A program made the translations under genes and the position numbers. 64,000 bases of DNA from positions 1 to 64,000 of the forward strand of contig CANLSR010000001.1 in the NCBI GenBank assembly GCA_947493945.1, written 5' to 3'. Each line of letters opens with the position of its first letter. Positions within the stretch are counted from its first letter, which is position 1. Source of the DNA: an uncultured bacterium (GTDB lineage Bacteria > Bacteroidota > Rhodothermia > Rhodothermales > Rubricoccaceae). Below the pieces are notes generated by a model, which worked only from the letters and a program-made list of their open reading frames with translations, was not told where the DNA came from and made no database searches. Positions 23,880 through 34,093 of this stretch are shown here, piece after piece.

Positions 23880-26690
23880 ATGAGCGACCTCCAAAAGGAC
23901 GACGAGCTCGAAGACTTTTTCCGCTCGCCCGACGCCCGCCACGCCGCCCTCGACGCCCGGCGCCCCGCGTCGGGCGACGGGACGGGCGCGGACGTGGAGC
24001 TGGCCGACTTTTTCGACTCGCCGGACCACGGGGACGGCGCGACACGGCGGGTCCGGCTGGCGCCGCCGCCGGGGCCGGCCGCCCCGCCGCCGCCCACCGG
24101 CCCCGCGGCCGAACGGCGCCGGCGCGTCGGCCGCGCGTTGGCGGTCGTGCTGGGCGTGGTCGGGCTGCTCGCGGTGCTGGGCCTGGGCGTCGTGTTCTGG
24201 CTGAGCCAGGACCTCCCGTCGTTCGAGCAGATCGAGAACCCGCGCAACCTGCTCGCCACCCAGGTCCTCACCGCCGACAACGTCGAGCTGGCGCGCTACT
24301 ACGACGGCGAAAACCGGACCTGGGTAGGTCTGGACGAGATGAGCACCTACGTCCCCGAGGCGCTCATCGCGACCGAGGACCGCCGGTTCTTCGACCACTG
24401 GGGCGTCGACATGTACGCCATCGGGGCCATCGTCAAGGACTTTATCACCAAGGGCGACGCCCGCGGGGCCTCCACGATCACGATGCAGCTGGCGCGCAAC
24501 CTCTACCGCGAGGCCACCGGCTTCAAGGTGGGCGAGCGGTCCGTGGTCCGCAAGGCCAAGGAGATCCTGATCGCCATCCGCATCGAGCGGACGTACACCA
24601 AGCCCGAGGTCCTGGAGGCCTACCTCAACACGGTCCCGTTCCTCTACAACGCCTACGGCATCGAGGCCGCGGCCCAGACGTTCTTCTCCAAGCCAGCGGC
24701 GAGCCTCGACCCGTCCGAGGCGGCGTCGCTCATCGGGATGCTGGCCGCCAACGCGCGCTACAACCCGTGCCTGGCGCCCGGCGGCACCTCGGCCGAGTGC
24801 CTCGACGCCGAGGGCGAGGTGCTCACCGAGAGCCAGAACCAGGCCGCCATCACGCGCCGCAACGTGGTCCTGACCAACATGCGGAGCCAGGGCGTGATCG
24901 ACGAGGCGACCTACCAGGAGGCGTACGGGTCGCCCATCCGGCTGGCGTTCGACGTCTACAGCCACGAGGACAACCTCGCGCCCCACTTTGCCGAGGTGCT
25001 GCGCCTGTGGTTCAAGGACTGGGCCGAGAAGAACGACTACGACGCCTACGAGGACGGCCTGGTGATCCGCACCACCATCGACAGCCGGATGCAGGCGCTC
25101 GCCACCGAGGCCGTCGCCGAGGAGATGGACCGGCTCCAGGGCATCGTCAACAACGGGTGGGGCTCGCCCTCGAACCCGTTTGGGCGCTGGTGGAGCCGGA
25201 ATACGGCCGTCGTCAACGAGTACATCGCCGGCACCCACCGCTACACCCAGGCGGCCGGCCAGCCCTGGAGCGGGCGCACGGCCGACCTGGACCGCGGCGT
25301 GCTGGCCGAGCTGCGCCAGAACCAGACGTTCATGGACTCGCTCAAGACCGAGCGGACGCGCCTGGAGGCCGGCCTGATCGCGATGGACCCGACGTCGGGC
25401 CAGGTCAAGGCCTGGGTCGGCGGCCGCAACTACGTCCTCAACAAGTACGACCACGGCGGCCAGGCCCGCCGCCAGCCGGGCTCGACGTTCAAGCTGTTCG
25501 TCTACACCACGGCCTTCAACAACGGCTACGCGCCCGAGTCGGGCGTCTCGGACAGCCCGTTCCGCTGGGGCGACTGGGCGCCCCAGAACTCGGGCAACAG
25601 CTACGCCGGCTACACCAACCTCGCCGAGGGCCTCCGCGCTAGCCGCAACGTGGTCGCAGCCCGCATCACCAAGCACTTCGGCACGGCCGAGGTGGCGCGG
25701 ACGGCCTACCAGATGGGCGTCCGCACGCCGCTCGAACTGGCGCCGCCGGTGCTCGACTGCGCGCGCGACCGCCAGGGGCTAGCCCGGTTCGGGCTGACGT
25801 GCGCGCCGGGCCAGAAGGCGATCGCCGTGCCGGCCGAGAAGTGGGCCGCCACGTGCCCGCCGTTCGAGGCGCGCAAAAACGACTGCTACCCGCGCTCGAT
25901 CGGCCTGGGCACCCAGGACATCTCGCTGCTGGAGCTGGTGACGTCGTACGCGACGGTCGCCAACTACGGCGTCTACCACGGGCCGACGCTGGAGGAGGAG
26001 CGGCCGACCAACGCCGACGTGCCCCCCCAGATCGTGCTCGCCGTGGACCGGATCGAGGACCGCTACGGCAACGTGATCGAGGACTTTACGCCGGTCGCCC
26101 GCGAGGTCCTGAACCCGTCGACGGCCTACACCACCTTCGACGCCATGCGCGCGGTGGTGACCGCGGGCACCGGCCGCGGGCTGGGCGGCTTCAAGGGCGT
26201 CGGCCCGCTCGACGTGGCGGGCAAGACGGGGACGACCCAGGAGAACGCCGACGGCTGGTTTATCGGCATGACGCCCCAGCTGGTGGTCGGCTCGTGGACG
26301 GGCTTCGACGACCGCCGCATCACCTACCCCTCGACGTCGATCGGCCAGGGCGGCCGGACCGGCCTGCGCAACGTCGGCGCGTTCCTGAGCCGGCTCCAGA
26401 CCGAGGGCGACTCGCTCGTCCGCCTCGACCCGGGCCTCAAGCTGGAGAAGCCGGACGACTACCAGCCGCCGACGCGGCGGAGCCGGATCGGCGACTCGTC
26501 GAGCTACTGGCCCGGCGACGCGCGGGGCCGCACGCGGCGCAGCGGCCGGTCGTCGAGCGGGGGCGCCTCGAACGAGGCCCGGCGCAACCTCGACCAGTTC
26601 AACCAGCGCAACCGGGGCAGCGACGCCCCGGCGCCTGAGCCCCGCCCCCAGACCCAGGGCGGCGGCACCGGCGGCCGGATCGGGTGGTGA
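23880..26690 (+). CDS. Class A penicillin-binding protein (PBP1A-type)
   Basis: The 936-aa bifunctional peptidoglycan synthase has a cytoplasmic N terminus of about 80 residues rich in acidic and Pro runs, one membrane span (about 83-105), a GT51 glycosyltransferase domain (ATEDRRFFDHWGVD, GASTITMQLARN) and a transpeptidase domain with PGSTFK (SxxK), SRN (SxN) and KTGTTQ. The C-terminal 90 residues are Arg/Ser/Gly-rich low-complexity sequence. The N-terminal tail repeats an acidic DFF motif (ELEDFFRSPD and ELADFFDSPD), perhaps a docking site. Function is secure. Confidence 0.95.
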   Translation: MSDLQKDDELEDFFRSPDARHAALDARRPASGDGTGADVELADFFDSPDHGDGATRRVRLAPPPGPAAPPPPTGPAAERRRRVGRALAVVLGVVGLLAVLGLGVVFWLSQDLPSFEQIENPRNLLATQVLTADNVELARYYDGENRTWVGLDEMSTYVPEALIATEDRRFFDHWGVDMYAIGAIVKDFITKGDARGASTITMQLARNLYREATGFKVGERSVVRKAKEILIAIRIERTYTKPEVLEAYLNTVPFLYNAYGIEAAAQTFFSKPAASLDPSEAASLIGMLAANARYNPCLAPGGTSAECLDAEGEVLTESQNQAAITRRNVVLTNMRSQGVIDEATYQEAYGSPIRLAFDVYSHEDNLAPHFAEVLRLWFKDWAEKNDYDAYEDGLVIRTTIDSRMQALATEAVAEEMDRLQGIVNNGWGSPSNPFGRWWSRNTAVVNEYIAGTHRYTQAAGQPWSGRTADLDRGVLAELRQNQTFMDSLKTERTRLEAGLIAMDPTSGQVKAWVGGRNYVLNKYDHGGQARRQPGSTFKLFVYTTAFNNGYAPESGVSDSPFRWGDWAPQNSGNSYAGYTNLAEGLRASRNVVAARITKHFGTAEVARTAYQMGVRTPLELAPPVLDCARDRQGLARFGLTCAPGQKAIAVPAEKWAATCPPFEARKNDCYPRSIGLGTQDISLLELVTSYATVANYGVYHGPTLEEERPTNADVPPQIVLAVDRIEDRYGNVIEDFTPVAREVLNPSTAYTTFDAMRAVVTAGTGRGLGGFKGVGPLDVAGKTGTTQENADGWFIGMTPQLVVGSWTGFDDRRITYPSTSIGQGGRTGLRNVGAFLSRLQTEGDSLVRLDPGLKLEKPDDYQPPTRRSRIGDSSSYWPGDARGRTRRSGRSSSGGASNEARRNLDQFNQRNRGSDAPAPEPRPQTQGGGTGGRIGW

Positions 26691-26705
26691 CGCCGCGAAA
26701 GATGC

Positions 26706-26758
26706 GGGGTGAGGAGCGGGTTCTCCCCCGCGTCCCCTTGTCCCGCACCCCTCACCCC
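26706..26758 (+). terminator. Hairpin between the PBP and sbcD genes
   Basis: GGGGTGAGG / CCTCACCCC (9 bp) plus GCGGG / CCCGC (5 bp) form a two-part stem with a 21-nt loop, ending 5 bp before the sbcD GTG. It may end the PBP transcript or lie in the sbcD leader; no T tract is present. Confidence 0.45.
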
Positions 26759-26763
26759 TCCCC

Positions 26764-28035
26764 GTGAAGCTCCTCCACTGCGCCGACGTCCACTTCGGGT
26801 ACGAGACGCACGGGCGGCTGGACCCGTCGACGGGCCTGAACACGCGCCTGCTCGATTTCCGGCGCTCGTTCGACGCGATGGTCGGGCGCGCCGTCGCCGA
26901 GGACGTGGACCTGTTCCTGTTCGCCGGCGACGCCTACCGCACCGCCGACCCGACGCCGACCCAGCAGCGCCAGCTGGCCGAGGCCCTCGTGCCGCTGGCG
27001 GAGGCCGGCATCCCGATCGCGATGGTGGTCGGCAACCACGACCACCCGGTCAGCTTCGGCAAGGCCTCGTCGGTCGACATCTTCGGCGTGCTCGCCGGCC
27101 GCGTGGACGTGTTCACCGTGCCGACGTTCCGGGCCGAGGGCCAGCCGGGCGGGCCGATCCAGACCAAGAGCGGGCCGCTCCAGTTTATCGCGCTGCCGTG
27201 GCCCATCCGCTCCAAGATCCTGGCCAAGGAGCAGTACCGCGGCAAGTCGCCGCACGAGATCCGGAGCGTGATCGAGGACTACTACACGGCGTTCGTGGCC
27301 CGGTGCGCCGCCGAGGCCGATCCGTCGGTGCCGCTGGTGGTCTCGGCGCACCTGACGGTCCAGGGCTCGGAGCTGAGCGGCAGCGAGCGGGCCAGCCTGA
27401 TCGCGCACGAGCCCACGTTCACGGTCGGCCAACTGGCCCAGCCCGGCGTGGACTACGTGGCGCTGGGCCACATCCACCGCTACCAGGACCGGAACCGCGA
27501 GGCGTGGGAGCGCGGCGAGGGGCCGCCGGTCGTCTACTCGTCGTCCATCGAGCGGATCTCGTTCAAGGAGCACGACGCCGAGAAGGGGTTCGTGCTGGTG
27601 GACATCGACGCGGCCGGCGAGCCGGGCCGGCGGACCGACTACGCGTTCGTGGCCACGCCCGCGCGCCGCTTCGTGCCGATTGCCGCCGACGTGAGCGAAG
27701 CGGCCGACCCGACGGCCGCGGTGCTGGCCGAGATCGCGCGGCACGACGTGGCCGACGCCGTCGTGCGGGTGCGCTACAAGACGGGCGAGAATCAAGCGGG
27801 CGCCGTCGACGAGACCGCCATCCGCAAGGCGCTGGCGGAGGCCGACACGGTCGCGGCCATCGAGCGCGAGGCCCCCGACGTGGAGCGCCGCCGCCGCACG
27901 ACGGTCCACACCGACACGTCGCTCAAGGACGCCGTCGAGCGCTACGTGGACCAGCACGAGACGCTGGCCAAGCTCAAGGACGAGTTGGTGGAGGCGGCGC
28001 TCGCCATCGAGCACGAGATCGAGGCGGAGGGGTAG
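26764..28035 (+). CDS. sbcD: SbcD/Mre11-like DNA exonuclease subunit
   Basis: The 423-aa protein has the Mre11/SbcD phosphoesterase motifs in order: HCADVHFG, FAGDAYRT, VVGNHDHP, VSAHLTVQG and ALGHIHRYQD, with a capping domain and a C-terminal helical tail (TLAKLKDELVEAALAIEHEIEAE) that would meet the SbcC coiled coil. It would nick and resect DNA ends in complex with SbcC. No sbcC gene is present in the window, which is unusual since they are commonly adjacent. The start is a GTG at 26764. Confidence 0.9.
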   Translation: MKLLHCADVHFGYETHGRLDPSTGLNTRLLDFRRSFDAMVGRAVAEDVDLFLFAGDAYRTADPTPTQQRQLAEALVPLAEAGIPIAMVVGNHDHPVSFGKASSVDIFGVLAGRVDVFTVPTFRAEGQPGGPIQTKSGPLQFIALPWPIRSKILAKEQYRGKSPHEIRSVIEDYYTAFVARCAAEADPSVPLVVSAHLTVQGSELSGSERASLIAHEPTFTVGQLAQPGVDYVALGHIHRYQDRNREAWERGEGPPVVYSSSIERISFKEHDAEKGFVLVDIDAAGEPGRRTDYAFVATPARRFVPIAADVSEAADPTAAVLAEIARHDVADAVVRVRYKTGENQAGAVDETAIRKALAEADTVAAIEREAPDVERRRRTTVHTDTSLKDAVERYVDQHETLAKLKDELVEAALAIEHEIEAEG

Positions 28036-28099
28036 CGCCGGTGGGCCAGCAGGTCAGAGCAATGCCCGACCGCTAAAACGGCCCCTCGCCCATTGAACC

Positions 28100-28170
28100 G
28101 TAGGGGCACGCCGGCGGCGCGCCCGTGACAACGGCGGTGATCCGAGGGCGCGCCACCGGCGTGCCCCTAC
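28100..28170. repeat. GTAGGGGC palindrome, copy 2 (large form)
   Basis: A 71-bp element with 25-bp arms bearing one mismatch (28100-28124 and 28146-28170) and a 21-nt loop. The arms begin and end GTAGGGGC/GCCCCTAC like the two smaller copies but have different interior sequence. It lies between the convergent sbcD and dapF stops (28035 and 28251) with no gene inside. Confidence 0.9.
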
Positions 28171-28250
28171 GAGCTGAGAACGTCTTGAGCCATCCACCCG
28201 GCGGCTCTGATGTTGAGCCGGTGGGCGAGGCGCTCCGGGAGCAGCCGCCT

Positions 28251-29126
28251 CTACCCACGCCACTCCAGCGTCCCTTCGTAGACCGTCTCGGCGGGGCCGG
28301 CCAGCGTGATCTCGGCCGGCGCGCCGTCGGCCATACGGAACCCGACCTCCAGCGTGCCGCCGGTCATCTCGACCGCCACCGACTGGCGCTCGCGGCCGGC
28401 GGGGCCGAGGTGGCCGCCCAGCGACGCCGCCAGCGCCGAGGCGACGGCGCCCGTGCCGCAGGCCAGCGTCTCGGCCTCGACGCCCTTCTCGAACGTCCGC
28501 ACGCGGACGCGGTCCGGGCCGGCCACCTGGACCCAGTTGACGTTGGTGCCGGCCGGGGCGAACGCCGGGTGGCCCCGCAGACGGGGCCCCTCCCCCTCTA
28601 CGTCGGCGCCGGCCACGTCGTCGGTGAACACGACGGCGTGCTCCGTCCCGGTCCAGATCCGGACGGCCCCGTCGACGGACGGGCCGTAGTCGCGGGCCGG
28701 CGGCACGGCTAGCCGTACGGGGCCGCTGGCGCCTCGGCCGTCGACCTCGGCGCGGTAGCGCCCGCCGTCGGTGTCGAACGCCAGGGCGACCCCGCCGTCG
28801 GCCGCGGTGCCCAGGCCGGCGCGCGCGGCGAAGCGGGCGAGGCAGCGGGCGCCGTTGCCGCACATGGTCGCGAGCGAGCCGTCGGCGTTGCGGTACCGCA
28901 TCCGGAAGTCCGGCTCGGGGGCGTCTTCGGCCGCCTGCGCCGGCTCGTCGAGGGCCAGCAGCCCGTCGGCGCCGGCGCCGGTGCGGCGGGGGCAGAACCG
29001 GCGGGCGAGGGCCGCCAGCTCGCCGTCTGAAAAGCGGAGGAAGCGGTTGTCGAGGACGAGAAAGTCGTTGCCGGCCCCGTTCATCTTGGTGAACGGGACG
29101 ATCAGCGGCGGTCGGTCGGGCGTCAT
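28251..29126 (-). CDS. dapF: Diaminopimelate epimerase
   Basis: The 291-aa enzyme interconverts LL- and meso-diaminopimelate for lysine and peptidoglycan synthesis. Both active-site cysteines are visible in MCGNGARC and ACGTGAVAS, along with the opening KMNGAGNDFLVLDN. The ATG at 29126 is chosen because sequence before it (to 29249) is basic and unrelated. Convergent with sbcD across a 215-bp gap. Secure. Confidence 0.95.
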   Translation of the reverse strand: MTPDRPPLIVPFTKMNGAGNDFLVLDNRFLRFSDGELAALARRFCPRRTGAGADGLLALDEPAQAAEDAPEPDFRMRYRNADGSLATMCGNGARCLARFAARAGLGTAADGGVALAFDTDGGRYRAEVDGRGASGPVRLAVPPARDYGPSVDGAVRIWTGTEHAVVFTDDVAGADVEGEGPRLRGHPAFAPAGTNVNWVQVAGPDRVRVRTFEKGVEAETLACGTGAVASALAASLGGHLGPAGRERQSVAVEMTGGTLEVGFRMADGAPAEITLAGPAETVYEGTLEWRG

Positions 29127-29260
29127 GGCGTCGGTACGCGCGCGCCCGCCCGGCCGATCCCCACGCGCCCGGACCCCGGCACGAGCCCGGGCGTTGCCTC
29201 CGCTCGCGCCGCCCGGCGCGCCCGTTCGCCCTAGCTTTCCACCCCGCACCCCCCGTCTGC

Positions 29261-30229
29261 TTGGCCGAGATCTCCGCCCCCATCGACCGCACCGTCACCG
29301 TCCACGGCGCCGAGCCGCTGATGCTGTTCGGGTTCAACGACGTCTACCTCCGCAAGATCGAGGCCGCCTTTGCCGACACGCGCGTGGTCGCGCGCGGCGA
29401 CCAGCTCAAGCTGCGCGGGCCGGAGGACCAGGTGGACCGCATCGAGCGCGTGCTCGGCGAGCTGGTCCTGATCCTGAACCGGAACGGCAACCTGACCGAG
29501 AACGACGTCGACACGGTCCTGGACCTGGCGCGCGTCGGGACCGGCCTCCAGCGGTCGGGCGGGCAGGACGCGATCCTGTTCACGCCCAAGGGCGGCACCA
29601 TCCAGGCCAAGACGCCCGGCCAGGCCCGGCTCGTCGAGGCGGCCCGCCAGCAGGACATCGCCTTCGCCGTCGGCCCGGCGGGCACGGGCAAGACCTACAC
29701 GGCCGTCGCGCTGGCGGTCTCGGCGCTCAAGAGCCGGCAGGTCAAGAAGATCGTGCTCACCAGACCGGCCGTGGAGGCGGGCGAGAGCCTGGGCTTCCTG
29801 CCCGGCGGCTTCCGCGACAAGGTGGACCCGTACCTCCGGCCGCTCTACGACGCGCTGGAGGACATGATCGAGCCGGACAAGCTCCGGAGCTACCTCGAGC
29901 GCAACATCGTCGAGATCGTGCCCCTCGCCTACATGCGCGGCCGGACGCTCAACAGCGCGTTCGTCATCCTGGACGAGGCCCAGAACGCGACCGCGGGCCA
30001 GATGAAGATGTTCCTGACGCGCCTGGGCGCCGGCTCCCGCGCCATCGTCACCGGCGACGCGAGCCAGACCGACCTCCCGTCGCGCGTGACCTCCGGCCTG
30101 GTCCGCGCGCGCGACATCCTGGAGGGCGTCGACGGCATCGGGTTCGTGGACTTCGACAAGGAGGACGTGGTGCGCCACAAGCTGGTCAAGGACATCATCG
30201 CCGCCTACGAGCGCGCCGGCGCGGACTGA
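29261..30229 (+). CDS. phoH: PhoH-family ATPase
   Basis: The 322-aa protein is a PhoH-like P-loop ATPase: GPAGTGKTYTAVALAV (Walker A), LTRPAVEAGESLGFLPGG, FVILDEAQNAT (Walker B) and VTGDASQTDLP. The N terminus holds the small KH-like domain of bacterial PhoH. These proteins link to rRNA maturation, often beside ybeY, which is not adjacent here. The start is TTG at 29261; no ATG or GTG gives a better one. Confidence 0.93.
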   Translation: MAEISAPIDRTVTVHGAEPLMLFGFNDVYLRKIEAAFADTRVVARGDQLKLRGPEDQVDRIERVLGELVLILNRNGNLTENDVDTVLDLARVGTGLQRSGGQDAILFTPKGGTIQAKTPGQARLVEAARQQDIAFAVGPAGTGKTYTAVALAVSALKSRQVKKIVLTRPAVEAGESLGFLPGGFRDKVDPYLRPLYDALEDMIEPDKLRSYLERNIVEIVPLAYMRGRTLNSAFVILDEAQNATAGQMKMFLTRLGAGSRAIVTGDASQTDLPSRVTSGLVRARDILEGVDGIGFVDFDKEDVVRHKLVKDIIAAYERAGAD

Positions 30230-30231
30230 CC

Positions 30232-30268
30232 CGCTGGCGGCCGGGCTCGCCGAGACGCGCCGCCAGCG
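30232..30268. repeat. GCTGGCGG/CCGCCAGC palindrome, copy 8
   Basis: Arms CGCTGGCGG / CCGCCAGCG with a 19-nt loop, beginning 3 bp after the phoH stop. Confidence 0.7.
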
Positions 30269-30375
30269 CGGCGGGGGCGGCCCTCACGGCCGGATGAATC
30301 TTCAGGCCGGCCGGGCACGCGGGCACCCAGGGGCCGTACGGAGCGGGAGACACGCCCCCTCCCCCTCCTCGGCCT

Positions 30376-31164
30376 GTGACCTACGGCGACCTCGACATCT
30401 CCGCGCTCCCCGAGGGCCGGTTCACCGTCGGCACCGACAAGCGGTTCGTGCCCCACGCCGAGGGCGACCCGGCGCGGAAGGGGACCCTGTTCATCTCGGT
30501 CACGCCGTTCCTGGTGCGCACGCCCGAGGCGACGGTGCTCATCGACACCGGGCTGGGGTCGTGGGCCGACGGGCGCGGGACGGAGTTCCTGCTCGGCGGG
30601 CTGGCGGCGCGCGGCGTCGCGCCCGAGGCCGTCGACCGCGTGCTCCTCTCGCACCTCCACTTCGACCACTCCGGCGGCGCCATCTCGCCCGTCGGCGCCG
30701 ACTGGCGGCCCACGTTCCCCGACGCCGACTACCTCGTGCAGCGCGCCGAGGCCACCGCCGAGGGCTACGCCGGCGAGTCGGAGCGCGCCCGCGACCTGGT
30801 GCTCCAGACGCTCGACCGCGAGGGCCAGCTGGTCTGGGTCGACGGCGACGCCGAGCTCGGCCGGTTCAGGTTCGAGGTCACGGGCGGGCACACGGGCGCC
30901 CACCAGATCCTCCGGCTGCACACGGGCGACCTCCAGGCCGTCTTCGGCGGCGACGTGCTGGGGACGCCCGGCAGCGCCACGCGCCGCTACCAGGCCAAGT
31001 ACGACGTCGACGGCGCGGTCTCCCAGGCGTGGCGCGACCGGCTGGTGGCCGAGGCCGCCGAGAACGGGCACCTGATGCTGTTCTACCACTCCACCTCGCG
31101 GCCGGCGGCCTTTATCACCGACGGCCCGCGCGGCCAGCACATCGTGGAGCCGGTGGACCTGTAG
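30376..31164 (+). CDS. MBL-fold metallo-hydrolase
   Basis: The 262-aa protein has the metallo-beta-lactamase fold: TPFLVRTPEATVLIDTG, the zinc motif SHLHFDHSGG, GGHTGAHQ and FGGDVLGTP. It resembles lactonase-like quorum-quenching and general hydrolase members; the substrate is unknown. The GTG at 30376 begins MTYGDLDISALPEGRF and fits the family start. No signal peptide. Convergent with the Nudix gene, 5 bp between stops. Confidence 0.88.
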   Translation: MTYGDLDISALPEGRFTVGTDKRFVPHAEGDPARKGTLFISVTPFLVRTPEATVLIDTGLGSWADGRGTEFLLGGLAARGVAPEAVDRVLLSHLHFDHSGGAISPVGADWRPTFPDADYLVQRAEATAEGYAGESERARDLVLQTLDREGQLVWVDGDAELGRFRFEVTGGHTGAHQILRLHTGDLQAVFGGDVLGTPGSATRRYQAKYDVDGAVSQAWRDRLVAEAAENGHLMLFYHSTSRPAAFITDGPRGQHIVEPVDL

Positions 31165-31169
31165 GCGCG

Positions 31170-31820
31170 CTACGCCGAGGCCACCACGGCGACGAACTCG
31201 GCCAGCATCATGGCCGTCGCGCCCCAGACCTGGTGGCCGGCCAGGTCGAAGAATGGCACGTCGAACCGGCCGAGGGGCGCGTCGCGCATGGCCCGCTGGC
31301 GGCGCTCGGGGGCGAGGAGGTCGGCCAGGGGGATGTCCAAGATCCGAGCGACTTCGGTCTCCTGAGCCACGAACGGCGGGCGCTGGGGCGCCACCGCCAC
31401 GACGGGCCAGACCGAGAACCGCGACGGCGGGATGTAGATCGGCGTCAGGCGGCCGAGCACGTCGAGCGCGCCCGGGTCGACGCCGACCTCTTCCCAGCCC
31501 TCGCGGCAGGCGGCGGCCTCGGGCGTCTCGCCCGGCTCCAGGCTCCCGCCCGGCAGCGACACCTGGCCCGCGTGGTCGCGCAGGTCGCCGTGGCGGACGG
31601 TCAGCACGAACCGGGCCTCGCCCTGGTCCCCGGGGTACAAGAGCACCAGCGTCGCCGCCGGGCGGCCCTCGTTGGTGTCGGTCGACAGCGTCTCGACGGC
31701 CGCGCGCGCCGGGAACGGCGCCATCTCGGCGTGGGCGCCGTGGCCCGGCAGGGCCGCCGCGCCGGCGGCGGCCTCCGCCAGCCGGGCGCGGAGGGCGGGG
31801 ACGAGACGGGAAAGCTGCAT
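31170..31820 (-). CDS. CoA pyrophosphatase-type Nudix hydrolase
   Basis: The 216-aa protein has the Nudix box GGSLEPGETPEAAACREGWE with following EVG, preceded by the CoA-specific pattern VLTVRHGDLRDHAGQVSLPGG. This combination (NuCoA plus Nudix) marks enzymes that cleave CoA to phosphopantetheine and 3',5'-ADP. Cytoplasmic. The ATG at 31820 is normal. Adjacent to an SDR gene (31858-32637) on the same strand, 37 bp upstream. Confidence 0.9.
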   Translation of the reverse strand: MQLSRLVPALRARLAEAAAGAAALPGHGAHAEMAPFPARAAVETLSTDTNEGRPAATLVLLYPGDQGEARFVLTVRHGDLRDHAGQVSLPGGSLEPGETPEAAACREGWEEVGVDPGALDVLGRLTPIYIPPSRFSVWPVVAVAPQRPPFVAQETEVARILDIPLADLLAPERRQRAMRDAPLGRFDVPFFDLAGHQVWGATAMMLAEFVAVVASA

Positions 31821-31857
31821 GGGGCGTCGAGCCGCTGGCGGGAGGAGGCGGGCGGGG

Positions 31858-32637
31858 CTACCGGCCCTCGACGTGGTCGGCGGCCTCGCCCCGGGCGATC
31901 ATGGTGTAGCCGGACTGGACGCGCGGCGTGAGCAGCAGCTCCTGCACGTTGACGTGGCCCGGCGCGTGGGCGCAGTAGACGACGGCGTCGGCCACGTCGC
32001 CCGGCGTCAGGGCGACGGTGTCGGAGTAGACCGAAGCGGCGCGGTCGGCGTCGCCGTCGAAACGGACCAACGAGAAGTCGGTCTCGACCAGCCCCGGCGA
32101 GACCGTCGTGACGCGGAGCGGCGTGCCGTGGAGGTCGATCTTGAGCCCGTTGGCGATCGCCAGGACCGCGTGCTTGGTGGCGCAGTAGACCACGCCGCCG
32201 CCGTAGACCGCGTGCGCGGCCGTCGACCCGATCGGGATCACGTGCCCGCGCCCTCGCTCCAGCATCCCCGGCACGACGGCCCGGACGCCGTTGAGCACGC
32301 CCTTGACGTTGGTGTCCACCATCGCGTCGACCTCGGCCGGCGTGTTTTCCCACACCGGGCGCAGCCCCTTGGCCAGCCCGGCGTTGAGCACGGCCACGTC
32401 GATCTCCAGGTCCGCCACGGCCCGCTGGTGGGCGTCGGCGTCGGTCACGTCCAGCGCCAGGCTCGTCGCCGTGCCGCCGCCGTGCGCCCCGTTGATCTCG
32501 TCGGCCAGCGCCGCCAGCGCGTCGGCGGAGCGGGCGGCCAACACGACGCGGTCGCCGGCGGCGGCGAAGGCGCGGGCCGTGGCGGCGCCGATGCCGGCGG
32601 AGGCGCCGGTGATGAGGACGGACAGGGGCTCGGGCAT
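31858..32637 (-). CDS. Short-chain dehydrogenase (YdfG-like)
   Basis: The 259-aa SDR has TGASAGIG cofactor loop, LAARSADAL, a Ser in PIGSTAAH and the catalytic YCATKHAV. It resembles the YdfG group, NADP-dependent 3-hydroxy acid dehydrogenases with broad substrate range. Length and active site are complete, unlike the broken SDR at 5194. It probably shares a transcript with the downstream Nudix gene. Confidence 0.88.
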   Translation of the reverse strand: MPEPLSVLITGASAGIGAATARAFAAAGDRVVLAARSADALAALADEINGAHGGGTATSLALDVTDADAHQRAVADLEIDVAVLNAGLAKGLRPVWENTPAEVDAMVDTNVKGVLNGVRAVVPGMLERGRGHVIPIGSTAAHAVYGGGVVYCATKHAVLAIANGLKIDLHGTPLRVTTVSPGLVETDFSLVRFDGDADRAASVYSDTVALTPGDVADAVVYCAHAPGHVNVQELLLTPRVQSGYTMIARGEAADHVEGR

Positions 32638-32743
32638 GGGTCGCGGGGGGAGGGGCCGGGTCCGAACCCGTTCCCCGCGTCCGCGATCCCGCCCCGCTGG
32701 CGGCCCGCCCCGCCGCCGCCGCCGGCGCGAGCGGCCGGCGCGG

Positions 32744-33159
32744 TCAGCGCGAGGTGAGCAGCACGAGGCCGAGGGCGCACGCCGCCGCCCCCGCCCACTG
32801 CCGGGCCGTGAGCGACCCCTTGAACACCAGCAGCCCGATCACCAGCAGCCCCGCCGTCACCGCGGCGTTGACCCCGAGCGACGCCGTCGAGATGGGCCAC
32901 CCCGCCCGGTACGCCAGCAGGTAGCCGGCCTCGACGGCCAGCGCGCCCAGCCCGATGACCGCGGCCGGGCGCCACGCCGTCCGCACCGTCCCCACCACGT
33001 CCGCCCCGCCGGCCACACTCAAGACGACGCACACCGCCAGGCCAACGGCGTAGGCCAGGCCGACCACGACGAACGTGGCGCTGCTGGCCGGCACCGACTT
33101 CTGGGCGATGTGGTAGAGCACCGCCCCCAGCACGGCCAGGGCCAGCGGCAGCGGGCCCG

Positions 33160-33163
<4 letters not shown>
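32744..33163 (-). CDS. EamA/DMT-type membrane protein, single-domain
   Basis: The 139-aa protein has four or five membrane spans and matches a single EamA repeat (half of a usual ten-span drug/metabolite transporter). Small multidrug transporters act as dimers of such halves, so it may do likewise. The GTG at 33163 overlaps the stop of hbd (GTGA, 33160-33163), so it is translated as part of that operon. The substrate is unknown. Confidence 0.78.
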
Positions 33164-34011
<848 letters not shown>

Positions 34012-34093
34012 TTGGAGAGGGATAAAGGGGGCGGGATGACGAGATCAGGGGATGGCGCATGAACAGGTTGTCCTCACGGCGCATCCCGCATCC

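Noticed and set aside
28036..28250. Insertion sequence around the 71-bp palindrome
   Set aside because: No transposase frame exists in the gap, and nothing longer than the palindrome is repeated.
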